Positions 46,943-59,100 of a DNA stretch of 64,000 nucleotides are shown in pieces (position 1 is the first letter of the stretch; every line of letters starts with the position of its first letter). Origin of the DNA: Solea solea (taxonomy: Eukaryota; Chordata; Actinopteri; Pleuronectiformes; Soleidae). The DNA lies in contig NC_081153.1 of the NCBI RefSeq assembly GCF_958295425.1, positions 9,379,395-9,443,394 on the forward strand. Direction: 5' to 3'. A model generated the notes under the pieces. The model was not told the origin of the DNA. It worked only from the letters and a program-made list of their open reading frames with translations, and searched no databases. The position numbers and the translations under genes are program-made.

Positions 46943-48558
46943 GCTTAGAGGGAATATATCCAAGGCAAAAATTGAGTACAAGAACAAAGCAGAAGGTAAA
47001 TATTTAGCTGGCAACATAAAACAAGCCTGGGAGGGTCTAAATACACTAATGGGTAAAACCAATAAGAAATGTGATACTCCTCCAAGCATCAATCAGTGTT
47101 TTGTTGATGAGTTAAAGCACTTTTTCTGTAGATTTGATAAAGTGGATGACAAACAGGAATGTGATGAGATCTGTAAAAATCTCCCTACAGGAGCACCCAC
47201 AGCCATCACTGTGGATGCTGTGGCTCAAAGTCTTTTTCAGCTGAAGCCAAACAAGGCCACTGAAGGCCCGTCTACTTAAGGACTGTGCTCCTCAACTGAA
47301 AGGAGTCCTCTCAAAACTGTTCAATTCCCTCCTTGTTACAGGCGCGCCCAGATCGTGGAAACTATCCATTATAAGGCCTATACCAAAAAAGCTAGGGGCA
47401 AGTAAACCTGAAGATTTTGGGCCCATCGCCATAACCTCCATATTATGCAAAACTATGGAGAGAGTTGTGGTTGATCTTTTGACCACCACAGTGGTTGGTG
47501 AACTAGACCCCCTACAGTTTGCCTACAAGAGGGAAAGAGGTACTGATGATGCTGTGCTGACCTTGCTAGATGTGATCTCAAAGCATACGCTAGGGTTTTT
47601 ATTTGTAGACTTGAGTGCAGCTTTTAACTCTATGAAATGACACATTCTTCTGAAAAGGCTGGCAGATTTGAATATTGAAAAAGGCTTGATGCTCTGGATC
47701 AGAGACTTTCTCTCTTGCCGCCCTCAAAGGGTCTGTACTAACGCTATTCTGTCAGGAGAACTCATCATAAGCACTGGCTGCCCACAGGGTAGCGTTCTTT
47801 CACCTTTGCTCTTTTCACTTTTCACAAATGAGCTTGCACTTAATGATAAAAGTTTTCGACAGATTTTATCGAAAGCGCATCGCTTCCCACAATTTTACTA
47901 AAATAAACAGATGCGTGCATTTACCAGTTTTTATCAGTGGGGACTCATATCTAACCACCGATTTTATCTTCAAGAAATGCTCACAGCGACTCCGTCTGCT
48001 TAGAAGATTAAGCTGCCTTGGAGTCAGTCCGCACATTTTAGAGCTTGTGTATACTGCACATATTGAGAGTGTTAAGTGTAAGGTCAAGCTAAATAGAATT
48101 GTAAAAATGGCTGGTAAAATTGTGGCAAAACCCCAGAACATACCAACACTTGCACTGAAAGGACAAGGAGCAAACAAAGAAGAATCCTGGCAGATAGCTC
48201 TCACCCTCTGTCCTGTCAGTTTGAGCTTCTGAAGTCTGGGAGGCGCTACAGAGTTCCTCTGGCCAAAGGTCCTTTTAAAAAATCTTTTATCCCAAATGCC
48301 ATTGCCATCTTGAACTTGACAAAGTGATCAATTCACATTATGACCTGAACTGCTTTACCGTTGTGCTTTATTTAACTTATTAGATCTTATTTTACCTCTA
48401 CTTTTGTTCCTATTTACACTGTATCTTATCTTTGTTTTTATTGTGTCTATTGTATGTTTTTTATGCATGACAATGTTTTTACCTTACTGTCGTCTGTTTA
48501 CTGTGCTGGTGAGCCAAAGAAAACAATCAAGACTTATTCTATTCTATTCTATTTGTGA
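46943..48558 (+). mobile_element. CR1/L2/Rex-like LINE, plus strand, copy 2
   Basis: As in copy 1, with MGKTNKKCDTPPSINQCFVD at 47049, FVDLSAAFNSMK, and GCPQGSVLSPLLFSLFTNE. After LALNDKS the YADD-containing segment is gone, replaced by about 105 unrelated bases (47853-47958). The frame resumes at DFIFKKCSQRLRLLRRLS. Tail (TTCTA)n at about 48536-48553. Confidence 0.77.
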
Positions 48559-49610
48559 GGTTAATGTAATTATATGTGTGCATCCCAATCAGACACTCTA
48601 CTGTATAATTAGAAGTCAGTATCAGCCAAATAAAAACTATCATTTGTTTTGGTCCACCTTTCAATTTATTAAGCCATTTATCACCAACACCTGATCACGA
48701 GCCTGTTGTGTGAGAAACGTCAAAGTACCAAAGACTCACTGGTATCAAAAAAGAAAACAAGGCAATACCTTGGTTTTGATTCAGGTGTGGACAAAGTGGT
48801 CACCTGTCCAGGGGACGTCAGACACGGAAGAGGCTCACACAGACAGGTCAGAACAAGTTGAAGTGTCCGCTAGTGCTGTGACATCGCTCCCACCTCCATC
48901 TGTTTCAGGTCAAAACCAGAGTGAGCAGCAAAAAGACGTTTATCAGCTCATCACAGACAGCATCCAACACTTGGAGACACAAATGGCAGCTACTGAGGGA
49001 AGAGAGTCAGCTTTTCTCTCGGGATGAACAGGATACAGGAACCATACCATCTCTGCAGCTGTTATGGAAAATAACATTTTCCATCTCTTTACATCTTTGA
49101 TCACATACACGTTCCTGTAGCTTCATACTAGGCCATTCACCTTTGACCTACACACAGCTCTTCCAAGATATCTCTCTCCCGAGCATATTTACACCCTTAG
49201 TCTAAACACCTAGCAAGCTTAGTTATTCCCACACAAAGCTGATTGTTAGACCTGTCGGACCGTGAGACCCGTGGTCGTTCTCACCAGCAGCACAGACGAC
49301 CCTTAGGTGAGAGAAATTTCATTCTAAAAATCGTTTGTAAGTATAAATGAAATTAAAAGTAAATAAAATAAATTGAAAACCACTTGATTTTAGTCATTAA
49401 AACTTGATTTTCTGGTTCCCAGAGTATTCCAAGATTTGACGACTTGAAGTCTGGAAGTCCTGTCTAGAGATTTCGATCTAGGAGCACTGTCTAGAAGTTT
49501 TTTAGTCTCCTTTGTACTAAAACGAAAGTAGAACAGAAGCTGAATATATAATTCAGCAGAGATAGTTTGAAGCCTTTGTACTGAACGAAATGAGTGCCAG
49601 CACGGAGACG
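48559..49610. other. Extra segment in gypsy copy 2, absent from copy 1
   Basis: Lies between the LINE tail and the gag remnant. A 105-residue frame (48710-49027, DVYQLITDSIQHLETQMAAT) may be gag-derived but I cannot confirm it. The rest has no recognisable feature. Confidence 0.4.
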
Positions 49611-49929
49611 CCTGTGTGGTATATGGTAAAAGTGTGCACACTGCCAGCTCAGGAAAATGGGAAACAGACAAAGTAAGAAGCCTGAAGTGTCCGAGCCTGA
49701 GGGGCCAGTGGTAGATGATGCAAATTGTATTTAAGTGTCCTAAAGATGAAATGTTTAGTTTTTCAATTAAACTCATGGATGGTGTTGTGTCTCAGGGCTC
49801 TTTGGATCACTGAAATCAATCTCAGACACCTGTGATAATCAGGTTGCCAGGTGAGCCCAATTCAAGGAAAAACTACTCCAGAAGGACGTTCCACATTATT
49901 AAGCAGAGGGCCATTTTTCTTTATCCCCA

Positions 49930-50169
49930 GCTTTCACTGCTGACTGCTCAAACACTGGATCCCGAACTGGATGCCCGTCCGCCCGACGTCGTCTGCCCGG
50001 CCCCATCCCAGCACCTCAACAAGCATCCGCCATTACATGTCATTCATGTCCAACTTCCAATGATGGAGGGGGCGAGACCGGATGGTGAACCTATACTGGT
50101 TTATAGGCCTTGGACTCAGAAAGACACTGAAACCGCTGTTAAGAACAAGAACAGAAAAAGCGTCTCCAA

Positions 50170-50216
<47 letters not shown>

Positions 50217-50542
50217 AGAAGAAGAAGAAGAAAAGCGTCTCAAAGAAAAGAAAGATGATAAAAGAGAGGTAGAGAAAAGAATGGAAGACATGTTCCTCCT
50301 CCTGTTTGTTACAGAAAGAAGAAGCCTCCAAGCGGAGAGGTTATCAGTACAAACAACGAGACACATATTCTGAGCGGAAAAACGTTGACTATGAGACATG
50401 TTTCACATGCGGTGAAAAAGGACACTGGAGCAAAGACTGCCCTAAGCGGAGAAACAGAGGAGGGGGCCAAAGAAGGGGCGGCAACTATCGTCACAGCGGA
50501 GACTACGGCCGCCCACCTTACAACAGCTTGACGTCCCAGTGA
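49930..50542 (+). pseudogene. gypsy gag C-terminal fragment with CCHC knuckle, copy 2
   Basis: As at 18600, but the Lys stretch is expanded by an (AAG)n microsatellite (about 50168-50232). Knuckle CFTCGEKGHWSKDC at 50399-50440. Confidence 0.7.
50168..50232. repeat. (AAG)n microsatellite
   Basis: About 20 AAG/AGA units within the gag remnant, against about four in copy 1. Produces poly-Lys, poly-Ser and poly-Phe ORF artefacts. Confidence 0.88.
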
Positions 50543-50799
50543 CTACCGGGTGGTGGACGGCGGAGAGGGAGGCCCAGTGGATGACCTGACAGCTGACACT
50601 TCTGAGACAGGTTTTGCACCCACACACTCATTCACACGCTCATGCAAAGAGGAAATGCTTGCTACTGATACTGATTGTGACACACATACACTGATACAAC
50701 AAACTATACTATTAAGATTCGCCTCGGTGACCCCACCCCTGTCAAACGCACATACATATCTGTCCCAAAACCACTTCACAAAGAAGTAAAAGAGTATTT

Positions 50800-51739
50800 G
50801 AAAGACCTGTTAAACAGAGGGTGGATAGCTAACTCAAAATCCCCCTATTCCAGCCCAATTGTTTGTGTGTGTGTGTGTGTGTGTGCGGAAAAAGGATGGG
50901 AGCCTCCGCCTGTGCCGTGACTACCGTGAGCTAAATAAAAAGTCGATCCCCGACCGCCGTCCGATTCAACGGATACGAGATATGTCAAACACTTGAAAGG
51001 GGAAGTACCCGGTTTTCGGTATTGGACCAAGGAAAGGCCTACCACCAGGGAAGAGTCCTGGAAGAGTCGAGTCGTCCCCTCACGGCATTTATTACACCAT
51101 GGGGATTGTAAGAGTGGGTGAGAACTCCCTTTGGCTTGTCATCTGCTCCTGCAGAGTTCCAGAGATCGAAGGAGGAGTGTCTGGTGGGACTGCGTGATGA
51201 GGTTTGCTTGCCCTATTTGGACGACAACTTGGTTGACTCTCAGACATTTGAGGACCACTTGAATGATCAGAGGAAGGTCCTGCAGCGTTACCAGAGTCAC
51301 GGAGTGAAATGAACTGCAAGAAAATGTGAGCTCTTCAAAAATCAGGTGAGATTCCTGGGAAGGCTTGTTTCAGACAACGGTCATACAATGGACCCTGCAG
51401 ACATTGCTCCTGTCCAAGCATTCAAACAACAACGGGAAGCTGCTGGGATTCATCTCTTACTTACGAGGAAAAGACCTCTATGACAGAGAGGCTTATGGTG
51501 CAGAATTATATCCTGGATGCAGAGTGCTGGTCCCAAACCTCAATGAAAAGGGGGGACCTGGGAAGTTGAGATCGTTCTGGGAAGGCCAGGTGTTTGTGGT
51601 GACACGACGGAAATATCAGGACAGTCCAGTGTATGAGCTCAGGCCAGAAAACGGGAAAGGACGCATTCGAGTCATGCATAGAAACTTCCTGCTTCCGTGT
51701 GACCTTCTGCCCGTGGAGGAGATCAACATGTCCACATAA
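50800..51739 (+). pseudogene. gypsy pol remnant (RT joined to integrase C-terminus), copy 2
   Basis: RT with [18 protein letters not shown] (YLDD at 51214-51225). From 51365 an open frame runs KLLGFISYLRGKDLYDREAY, then LVPNLNEKGGPGKLRSFWEG and IRVMHRNFLLPCDLLPVEEI, showing the deletion joint without a stop. RNase H and the integrase core are missing as in copy 1. Confidence 0.73.
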
Positions 51740-52084
51740 CCCAGGGAAAAAAAAAAAAAGGAAAAGAGCAAGTGGCAATAAGAGCAACAGGTACGAGAAG
51801 ACAGTTCAGACGAAGAGGATGAATGGAGAGGAATCATTGGATTGCAAGCGGAAGGCAGGGATTCAGTGGCCGAAGATCTGGGAGAGGATACTGCAGAGCA
51901 TCAGGAGGACCAACAGGAAGAAGATACAGGCGTACAAGAGGAGGACGATGTCACACAAAGAGCTGAGATGTTACTGTTCATTTGAAGAATTTAGAGTTTT
52001 TAGAGTTAAGTCAAGCTATAATACAGATGTGACTAGTGAATAGGAATAAGGTTATCTTTGAGTGAATATGGACTAATGTAACCC

Positions 52085-52624
52085 ACTGTGACCATTAATT
52101 ATACATAATATTTAAATATTATATAATACATAATATTTCATGTTATTAATATTTTTGTTATTTCATGTTATTAATATTTTGTCAATTTATGTTATTAATA
52201 TTTTTGTTATTTCATGTTATTAATATTTTTGTTGTTTTATGTTATTAATATATTTGTTATTTCATATTTCATGTTATTAATATTGTGTTATTTCATATTT
52301 CATGTTATTCATATTTTTGTTGTTTCGTGTTATTAATATTTCTGTTATTTCATATTTCATGCTATTAATATTTTCTGTTTGAACTAAAAGAATCCCTGTG
52401 CTCTAGTTGTAATCAGGCAATACAGGGGTGTAGTGGCGCCTTTACGCCACAAGAGGGAGTGTCCCCTCAAATGAGCAACTGTGTCAAGGGTAAACACAGC
52501 CGATGCACACAGTGTGTAACCTGCATCCGGCTGGACAGAAGCGTAACAATGCGTATTACCATATTTACTGGTATTACCAGTAAATACCAGTAAAGAATGT
52601 GTGTCTTTATTGAAGTGTGCAACA
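52085..52624 (+). repeat. 3' LTR of gypsy copy 2
   Basis: AT-rich array 52095-52380 with fewer units than copy 1, then the conserved inner half to TGTGCAACA. The left boundary is altered by a deletion and TA-rich filler. A small local duplication (TACCAGTAAA) is present near 52573. Confidence 0.75.
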
Positions 52625-53956
52625 AAGGTAAAGTAAGGTTAACAAAACACGCAGGACAAAAGGTCCTGGATCACAAGATAAAACAAATGCTAACACAATA
52701 GCCTCAGACCTTGAGTTAAAGAGGCCTGCATCGTTAGAACAACGCAAGAAATGTAATATCAGAGAAAACGTTACTTAAACTACAAATGGCGACAAGTGGC
52801 ACACCATGAGGTGTTAACCATTGAATCTCGAGTGACACCAGTACACAGAGTTCAAAGGTCAATCACGTAAAACAACAACAACTCTCAGGTTTTTCTAAAG
52901 ACGGACAAAGCGCAGCCGCCACCATCTAAAGCCAGCCCCAACTCAAGTCTCCCAGGCGTCTTTATACTGCAAGGCTGGTCATCGTCAGGCGTAGTTTGGC
53001 TGATTGCATTCCAGCCATTGATGGCTGAGCGTCCACAGCTGGACAACAGAAGCTGCAGCAAACCTAAACACACACATACACCCAGACACACACACGTACA
53101 TGTACACAACAGCTGGAACACACTGACAAAAGGCTGATGTGCTCAACTGCATCTGTTTAAGTAGATGAACCTGGTTGATTGGACTCAACCACTCTCTGAC
53201 AGCCAGGGGGGTGTTATGGCAGCCTGCTACACTCCTCCTCAGATGAAGAAGACCATCTGTCCCCTTCAATTATCTATGGACTGGACAGAGAAGTATATAA
53301 GATCAGGCAGGAGATGCTTTGAGTGAAGCTTGGCTTGAAATGTTTGTGTTCAATTTAAGTTCTGTTAATGGTTGGGCTCATAAAACTGCAGTGTTTTTAT
53401 GTTTTTTTCTTGTATTTAGTTTTTGACCTTGACCTGCTCTCATAGTTTACACCTATGGTACGGGGAAGAACTGCACGAGTATGGGCTGGACGTCCCAGGA
53501 CCAAGATGGAAGACACCAACAAAGGTGGTTGACAATAATGAAGTCAAGACTTTATCCACACGGAAACAGAACTTTACCGACATGATCTTTGTCTTTGTCT
53601 TTTTAAAAGGTTTTCTGTCAACACGTCATTGTTTCAAGAAATGTCTTCATCCACATGACTGACTTTGTCCAAAATGACTGTAAATGCTGTCGTACATATG
53701 CTAGGCCTGTATGTGGCGCTGTGATGTTGCCACAGAAACACACCAAAAGTAAACATTACAAAGTATACAATTACAGAGACACAATGATCCAAACCAGGGC
53801 GACTAAGGAGAGAAAATGAAAGTTCTCATAAAGTCAAAGACCGAACCATTTGCAAACACAATCAGATGAAGATGAAAGCGACAGTGAATATAAGAGCAGG
53901 AGAGACGAGGGACGATGACGACGTGGTTGTTTTCCCACAGTAACCCAGTTACTCTG
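52625..53956. other. Intergenic sequence shared with copy A unit
   Basis: Colinear with 21948-23285. No gene recognised. Confidence 0.45.
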
Positions 53957-55307
53957 TTGTACTGGTTGTATCGCTCAAACTTCAAGTAACACACTGTAGG
54001 ATTTGCTCTCAGGGTCCCCCTACAGTTGGTAAACAGTATTGTTTGTTCCATTCATCCATGCAGTGTTTCCTGCTTTATCCTGACACAGGGTGAAAGGCGG
54101 GGGACATCCTGGACAGGTCACCAGTCCATCACAGAGACAAACATTCACAGGTGGGTGAGTGTTCAATTCACCTGTGGGTCTTTCTGCTACAAGGCAACAG
54201 TGCTGACCACTGCAGCTCCGCGTGGACATTGTTTGTCTGTTACGACTGTGGTCAAATATATGATGGACGATCAATGATAGCAGTGAACTCTGAAGCAGGA
54301 CTTCTAATGTACAAACATCCCTGTCTTCAGAGCAGGTACAGTCGCCTATGTTATAGCACTTTATACAAATATGATGACATTGTTTTATTTTTCAGTCTAA
54401 CACAAACAAACATGGTGCTTTAGTTTGTGTAGTCTATAAACAAACAACAAATAAATCCACAATTAATTACATATGTCATTCGTTTATTAAAACATGAATG
54501 CATTTTATCTAAACGCATATACAATTATTTCACTTCATTGTTTCATGGTCCTTGTGCAGCAGGGCATGATAAAATAATTTGATCTATAACTGCAGCTCTT
54601 AAGTATGTGATCCACTAGGACTGGGCGACATGGAGCTTTTTTTCATATACTTTGTTCTATCAAACAATATCGATATATATATATATATATATATATATCA
54701 CCATTAAATCACATCAATATTTCTGTCAAGCTTAGAGTTTCCCCTTTACTCTGAAGTGAAATGTCAATATAGGAAAAGGTTATTTTGGTTTAAATACGGT
54801 TTATTTTTGTACAAGTTGAGCGTGACAACAGAAACACGTTCTGCATAAATAAATAAAAATAAAGTTAAATATCAGGAAGTAGCTTCATGAAAGCTGCACC
54901 AATATTCTCTCATGTCCAGCCTCTTCTTCTTTCACTCTTGTAAAGTGTAATGTTGTCGTTGTTTTTGTGGCACGGACCAGAAACCAGAGGTTCCATAGTG
55001 TCAATGCAGGTGATGCAGACCTGCTCAGGCTTTGACAGAGGTGACATTCACCCTGCTGTAAGTTCATGTAGCATCAAAATGATCTTGGAGACATTCTTTA
55101 TTATTACAAGGTTGAAATCTACCTACATTGTGTGCTGCTGCATATCTCCAGTAGCAGGTTTGAACCAGTAGGGGGAGCACTTCATCCCATTTAATCCCCT
55201 CTGAAATCAGTGAAACCACATTTGGTTTGTTTCTTTTATTTGCTTGTGTGTTTGTTTTTCTATGCTGGTTTGTAAAGAAAGTTATAAATGTGAACAGCAG
55301 CCTTTAG
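53957..55307. other. Intergenic sequence only in the copy B unit
   Basis: Contains an antisense SINE-like fragment (about 54047-54225) and a (TA)n run (54674-54698). No gene recognised. Deleted in the copy A unit. Confidence 0.5.
54047..54225 (-). mobile_element. Degenerate SINE/L2-type fragment, antisense
   Basis: TTTATCCTGACACAGGGTGA, GGGGGACATCCTGGACAGGT and CACCAGTCCATCACAGAG are antisense matches to the body of the SINE at 57378 (GGACTGGCGAACTGTCCAGG, CCCCCGCGACCC). Diverged. Confidence 0.5.
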
Positions 55308-55315
55308 GGTTAGAG

Positions 55316-56424
55316 CAGAGGTGTCAAACAGGTGGCCCACGGACCATACGTGGCCCTCCAATCGCTTATATGCGGCCAGTCTTGTATAAAGTACCTAAAA
55401 GGGATACTTGAGTAAAAAAAAGCAAAAGTATCTTACCAGAAATTCACTTTGGTAGAAGTTGAAGTCACTTTTTATAATATTACTTAAGTAAAAGTCTTAA
55501 AGTATATGACATTTACTGGACTTAAGTACCAAAAGTAAGTTGCTGATATAAAATGTATTTAAGATTTACAAGTAAAAGTAAAAGTATTAAAAATAAAAGT
55601 GAGGAGTTAGGATTGAGTCATGGTAGCTCAGTGGTAGGATGAGTTGTCTTTGAACTGGAAGGTTTTGGGTTTGATTCTTGTCTCTGCTAGTCTGTGTGTC
55701 CTTGAGCAAGACACTTAACCCCATGTTTAAGTGTGTGAATGTATGAAAGATGTGTGAATGGGTGAATGTCAAAACTGTAGTGTAATTATTATTTTTGTTA
55801 GTGAGTAACAAAGATGGGAAATGTAGTGGAGTAAAAGTAACAGTTGCTTGAAATATAAGTAACAAAGTAAAGTACAGATATGTGAATTTTGCACTCAAGT
55901 ACAGTAACAAAGTATTTGTACTTCATTATATTACAACATGCGGCCCAACACTTAATATCATGTTATGAAAACATGGCTGAACCTCAGCTGCAGGGAGGCG
56001 ATAGAATATAATACTAAATATATTCACTAGCAATGTTTTATAATAGTAATAAGACGACATCCAGGTGTAATCAGCACGTTATTAAATGTATTATATTCAA
56101 CATTTATATGTACATGAGCTTGTTTTGTGTTTTTATTACAGTTGTCCATATTATTATTATTATTATTGACCTCATTTTCTGTTTTTGATATTTATTCTTT
56201 CATTTAGCGTCATAAATATGTTGATATTGTGAAGTGTTCATCATTCCATTTGAAAACAGACACTTTTACTTTGAAATAATGTGAAATGAATAACCTAATT
56301 GTGATCTCATGATGGAATACTGTGTGATAAATCTAAGCTCTTTTCCCACCCTTGTTGTTCCGCCTCCTCTTGACCAGACTCGACACTCATTGGCCCCCAG
56401 GTCATTTTGAGTTTGACACCCCTG
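55316..56424. mobile_element. hAT-like element, complete ends, copy B unit
   Basis: CAGAGGTGTCAAAC to GTTTGACACCCCTG, with flanks GGTTAGAG and AGTTAGAG (7/8). It lies just upstream of the copy C promoter. Carries a nested tRNA-derived SINE. No transposase left. Confidence 0.72.
55616..55786 (+). mobile_element. tRNA-derived SINE nested in the hAT-like element, copy B unit
   Basis: Near identical to 23405-23573: A-box-like GTAGCTCAGTGG, B-box-like GGTTTGATTC, CTTGAGCAAGACACTTAACC. Confidence 0.68.
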
Positions 56425-56499
56425 AGTTAGAGGAAGGCTCAGGGTTGGGCTTATGAAGGGGGGCGTGTCCTGAGCCAACTCCTAAAATAACGTGAGTTT

Positions 56500-56585
56500 G
56501 TAACTTTCACTTTCGTTCATAACCTGAGTGAGTCAGTTTCACCCGGAGTTTAGTGACGTTGAGGCTCATATGGAATTCTCATTGG
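56500..56585 (+). promoter_or_regulatory. MHC class I promoter of copy C
   Basis: Same block as upstream of copy B. The ISRE-like site reads GTAACTTTCACTTTC (one change from B). X2-type TGACGT at 56554-56559, Y-type ATTGG at 56581-56585. The ATG follows 130 bases later with no element between. Confidence 0.65.
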
Positions 56586-56714
56586 CTCAGATGGAGGTTG
56601 ATGTTCACGCCTCTCAGTGTTTTTATCTCAGTGTTTGTCGCTGGAGTCTCAGTTTGTCTTCTTCTGGATAAAGACGCAGTTTCACCGTCACTTCAACAAA
56701 CGGAGAAAATCACT

Positions 56715-58261
56715 ATGAAGATCCTGCTTTTACTGGTTCTGCTGGGAATACACAGCGCGAGCGCACGTGAGCTTCTTTTATGTATAATGTTTGATCGATT
56801 CTAACAAATGTTTCATGTGTTTTTATCATGTACTGTTTGTATGAATGTGACGTCATTTGATGGTCCTGGATGTTTAGTTGTAGGACTCCATTTTAGATTC
56901 TAACAATGTCAAATATATTTAATTATATGATTTAAATCTTTCTTTCTTTCTTATTGTTTATTATTTTCTTCATCATACAGTCTAATGTGCACATATGCAC
57001 TTCCACCATTTCACTTTTAGTTATTCATGACCTCATGAAGGTCTATAAAAAGGTGTGAGCTCCAAACGCGGAAAACAACTTTAAAACCTTTTTTTAAGTG
57101 TATTTATTATCATCTGATATGATGAATAAACTTCATTTAGACGTATCTTACTGATAATTAAACCCTTTTATACAACATTTCACCATAAAATATGAATCAG
57201 CAGCTAAATCGTGTATATTTTATCATTAAAAGTGACTCTTCTCATAATAATGAAATAAATAAATAACAGATAAATACCTTCTTGTCAAATGAATTTGTGA
57301 ATGATTTTTTTGTACAACACATCATTTGGATAAAAAACAAATTCATAGATAAATAGTTATAAATACATTGATAAGATGGGCCACACGGTGGTGTAGTGGT
57401 TAGCACTCTAGCCTTGCGGCGAGAAGACCCGGGTTCGAGCCCCGGTTGGAACAAGGGCCTTTCTGCATGGAATTTGCATGTTCTCCCCGTGTGTGCGTGG
57501 GTTCTCTCCGGGTTCTCCGGCTTCCTCCCACAGTCCAAAAACATGCAATGTGGGGATAGGTAAATTGGACACTCTAAATTGACCATAGGAGCGAGTGTGA
57601 GAGCGAATGGTTGTTTGTCTCTATCTGTGTGTGGCCCTGCGATGGACTGGCGAACTGTCCAGGGTGTACCCCGCCTATCGCCCGATGTAGCTGAGATTGG
57701 CACGGCACCCCCCGCGACCCTCTGGTTGAGGATAAAGCGGTAGATGATGACTGACTGACATTGATAAGATATTACTAAAGAAAACATTAAAGACTAAATG
57801 TTTATAAGTTATTTTTAATGAAGAGAATTATTCAATAAAATAATAAAATCTTATAAATATACAGTATGTCAAGATAAATATTTGTCACTGAGGAGTGAAA
57901 TGTGTTTGAATGTATTTGATGTCGTCTTGACTCTGAGTACAGTGATTTATAAAACTGTCATTCTGAAATCTTAAGTCTTGACGTTCACTGTCTCTCACAG
58001 GAATTCACTCTATGAAGTATTTCTACACTGGATCATCTGAAGTCCCAAACTTCCCACAGTTTGTGGTTGTTGGTTTGGTTGATGATGTTCAGATTGTTCA
58101 CTATGACAGCAACACAAGGAGAGCAGAACCCAAACAGGACTGGATGAGGAAGATCACAGATCCACAGTACTGGAAGAGTCAGACTGACAGCCTTTTTGGT
58201 ACACAGCAGACCTTCAAAGCCGACATTGAAATTTTAAAGCAGCACTTCAACCAAACTGGAG
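56715..58261 (+). CDS. MHC class I alpha chain, copy C (exons 1 and 2 only in window)
   Basis: Exon 1 56715-56766 encodes the same [17 protein letters not shown] signal peptide; exon 2 58001-58261 encodes alpha-1 (HSMKYFYTGSSEV to KQHFNQTG), both with phase-1 GT-AG joins and no lesion. Alpha-1 differs from A and B mainly at QIVHY, NTRRAE and TDSLFGTQQTFKAD. Intron 1 carries a SINE. Intron 2 matches that of copy A up to 60838, where a BEL/Pao element starts. Exons 3 onward are not in the window, so gene or pseudogene status cannot be judged. Confidence 0.82.
57378..57759 (+). mobile_element. tRNA-derived SINE in copy C intron 1 (full length)
   Basis: The tRNA-like head has an A box (TGTAGTGGTTAGCAC) and B box (GGGTTCGAGCCCC), then the conserved body and a (GACT)n tail. 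Flanked by ATTGATAAGAT on both sides (57367-57377 and about 57760-57770). It is SINE-type and not a functional tRNA gene, because the head does not close into an acceptor stem. Confidence 0.85.
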
Positions 58262-58289
58262 GTTTGTTTGTGTTTCACTTTTTACTGAT

Positions 58290-59100
58290 AAAATGTGTAT
58301 TAATCACCTCACACACGCACACACACAAACGCACAAACACACACACACACACTCATATTATTTATACACAGTCTACTTTAACTAACGTCTCTTTCTGAAA
58401 GTATTAAATAATATTTTCTTTTTTTAACAAAGACTCAGGAAATGTAAACATGTTTCACAGCCTGAACAGCATTTACACTTTTTCACAGTGAGACTGTGTC
58501 GCTCTGCTGTTACACCACCTGTACACTAGATGTCAGTGTAGTTTCTATGATTGAAAGTGAATGAATCATGTTGGAGTTCTAAAGTTGAACAACAATGATC
58601 CTTATTGATATTATTCTGATTATTTATTTATGTTAAAGTGAATCAGTGAAGATGATGTTTGCAACCAGTGAACTTATCAATGTGACTGAGAGTCATGGAG
58701 CAGACATGCTGCTAATCTGACCAATCACAGTTTAGAGCTGCAACAATTCATCAATTAAAATCACAATCAGTTTTTATTGTGAAGTACATTTACACATACA
58801 AGGAATTTGACTTGGTGTTTTGGTGCATTTAAATAGAAGAAAATACAATTAGGAAATAAAAATAAAGACCTAAGATATAAATAAATGTATACAGCAACAC
58901 AAACACAAAATATTTACATGAGGTGCAGTGGGTTAAAATAAATTATTATCCTTATTTTTAATATGTTTTGTGTTAATATGACGCATAAATCTACATTTGT
59001 TATCATTAATATAATGTTGGCTGAATTGTGGGCTGGATCATGACAGTTTGTTTTTATGTGGGGGGGGTGGGGCCAATTATTTACTGTTTATGAATAAAAT
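58290..59100. other. Copy C-specific part of intron 2
   Basis: About 750 bases, starting with a (CA)-rich patch (58308-58351), absent from A and B between GTGTAT and ATGAATAAAATGTG. No feature recognised. Confidence 0.5.

Larger units (their letters stand above)
43807..52624 (+). mobile_element. Degenerate Ty3/gypsy retrotransposon, copy 2, with nested elements
   Basis: Paralogue of 13077-21947 with the same nested LINE-hAT-LINE block and the same RT-to-integrase-C-terminus fusion. The 5' LTR is cut to its last 247 bases (43807-44049) by a deletion joining A-equivalent 12117 to 13409. Primer site at 44055-44072. It keeps 48568-49610, which copy 1 has lost, and lost part of the acidic tail after 51966. 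Confidence 0.84.

Noticed and set aside
49832..50272. Poly-Lys ORF and opposite poly-Phe/poly-Ser ORFs
   Set aside because: Caused by an (AAG)n expansion within the decayed gag.
57378..57460. tRNA gene
   Set aside because: A and B boxes are present but the head does not form a complete cloverleaf, and the SINE body and duplicated target site follow.
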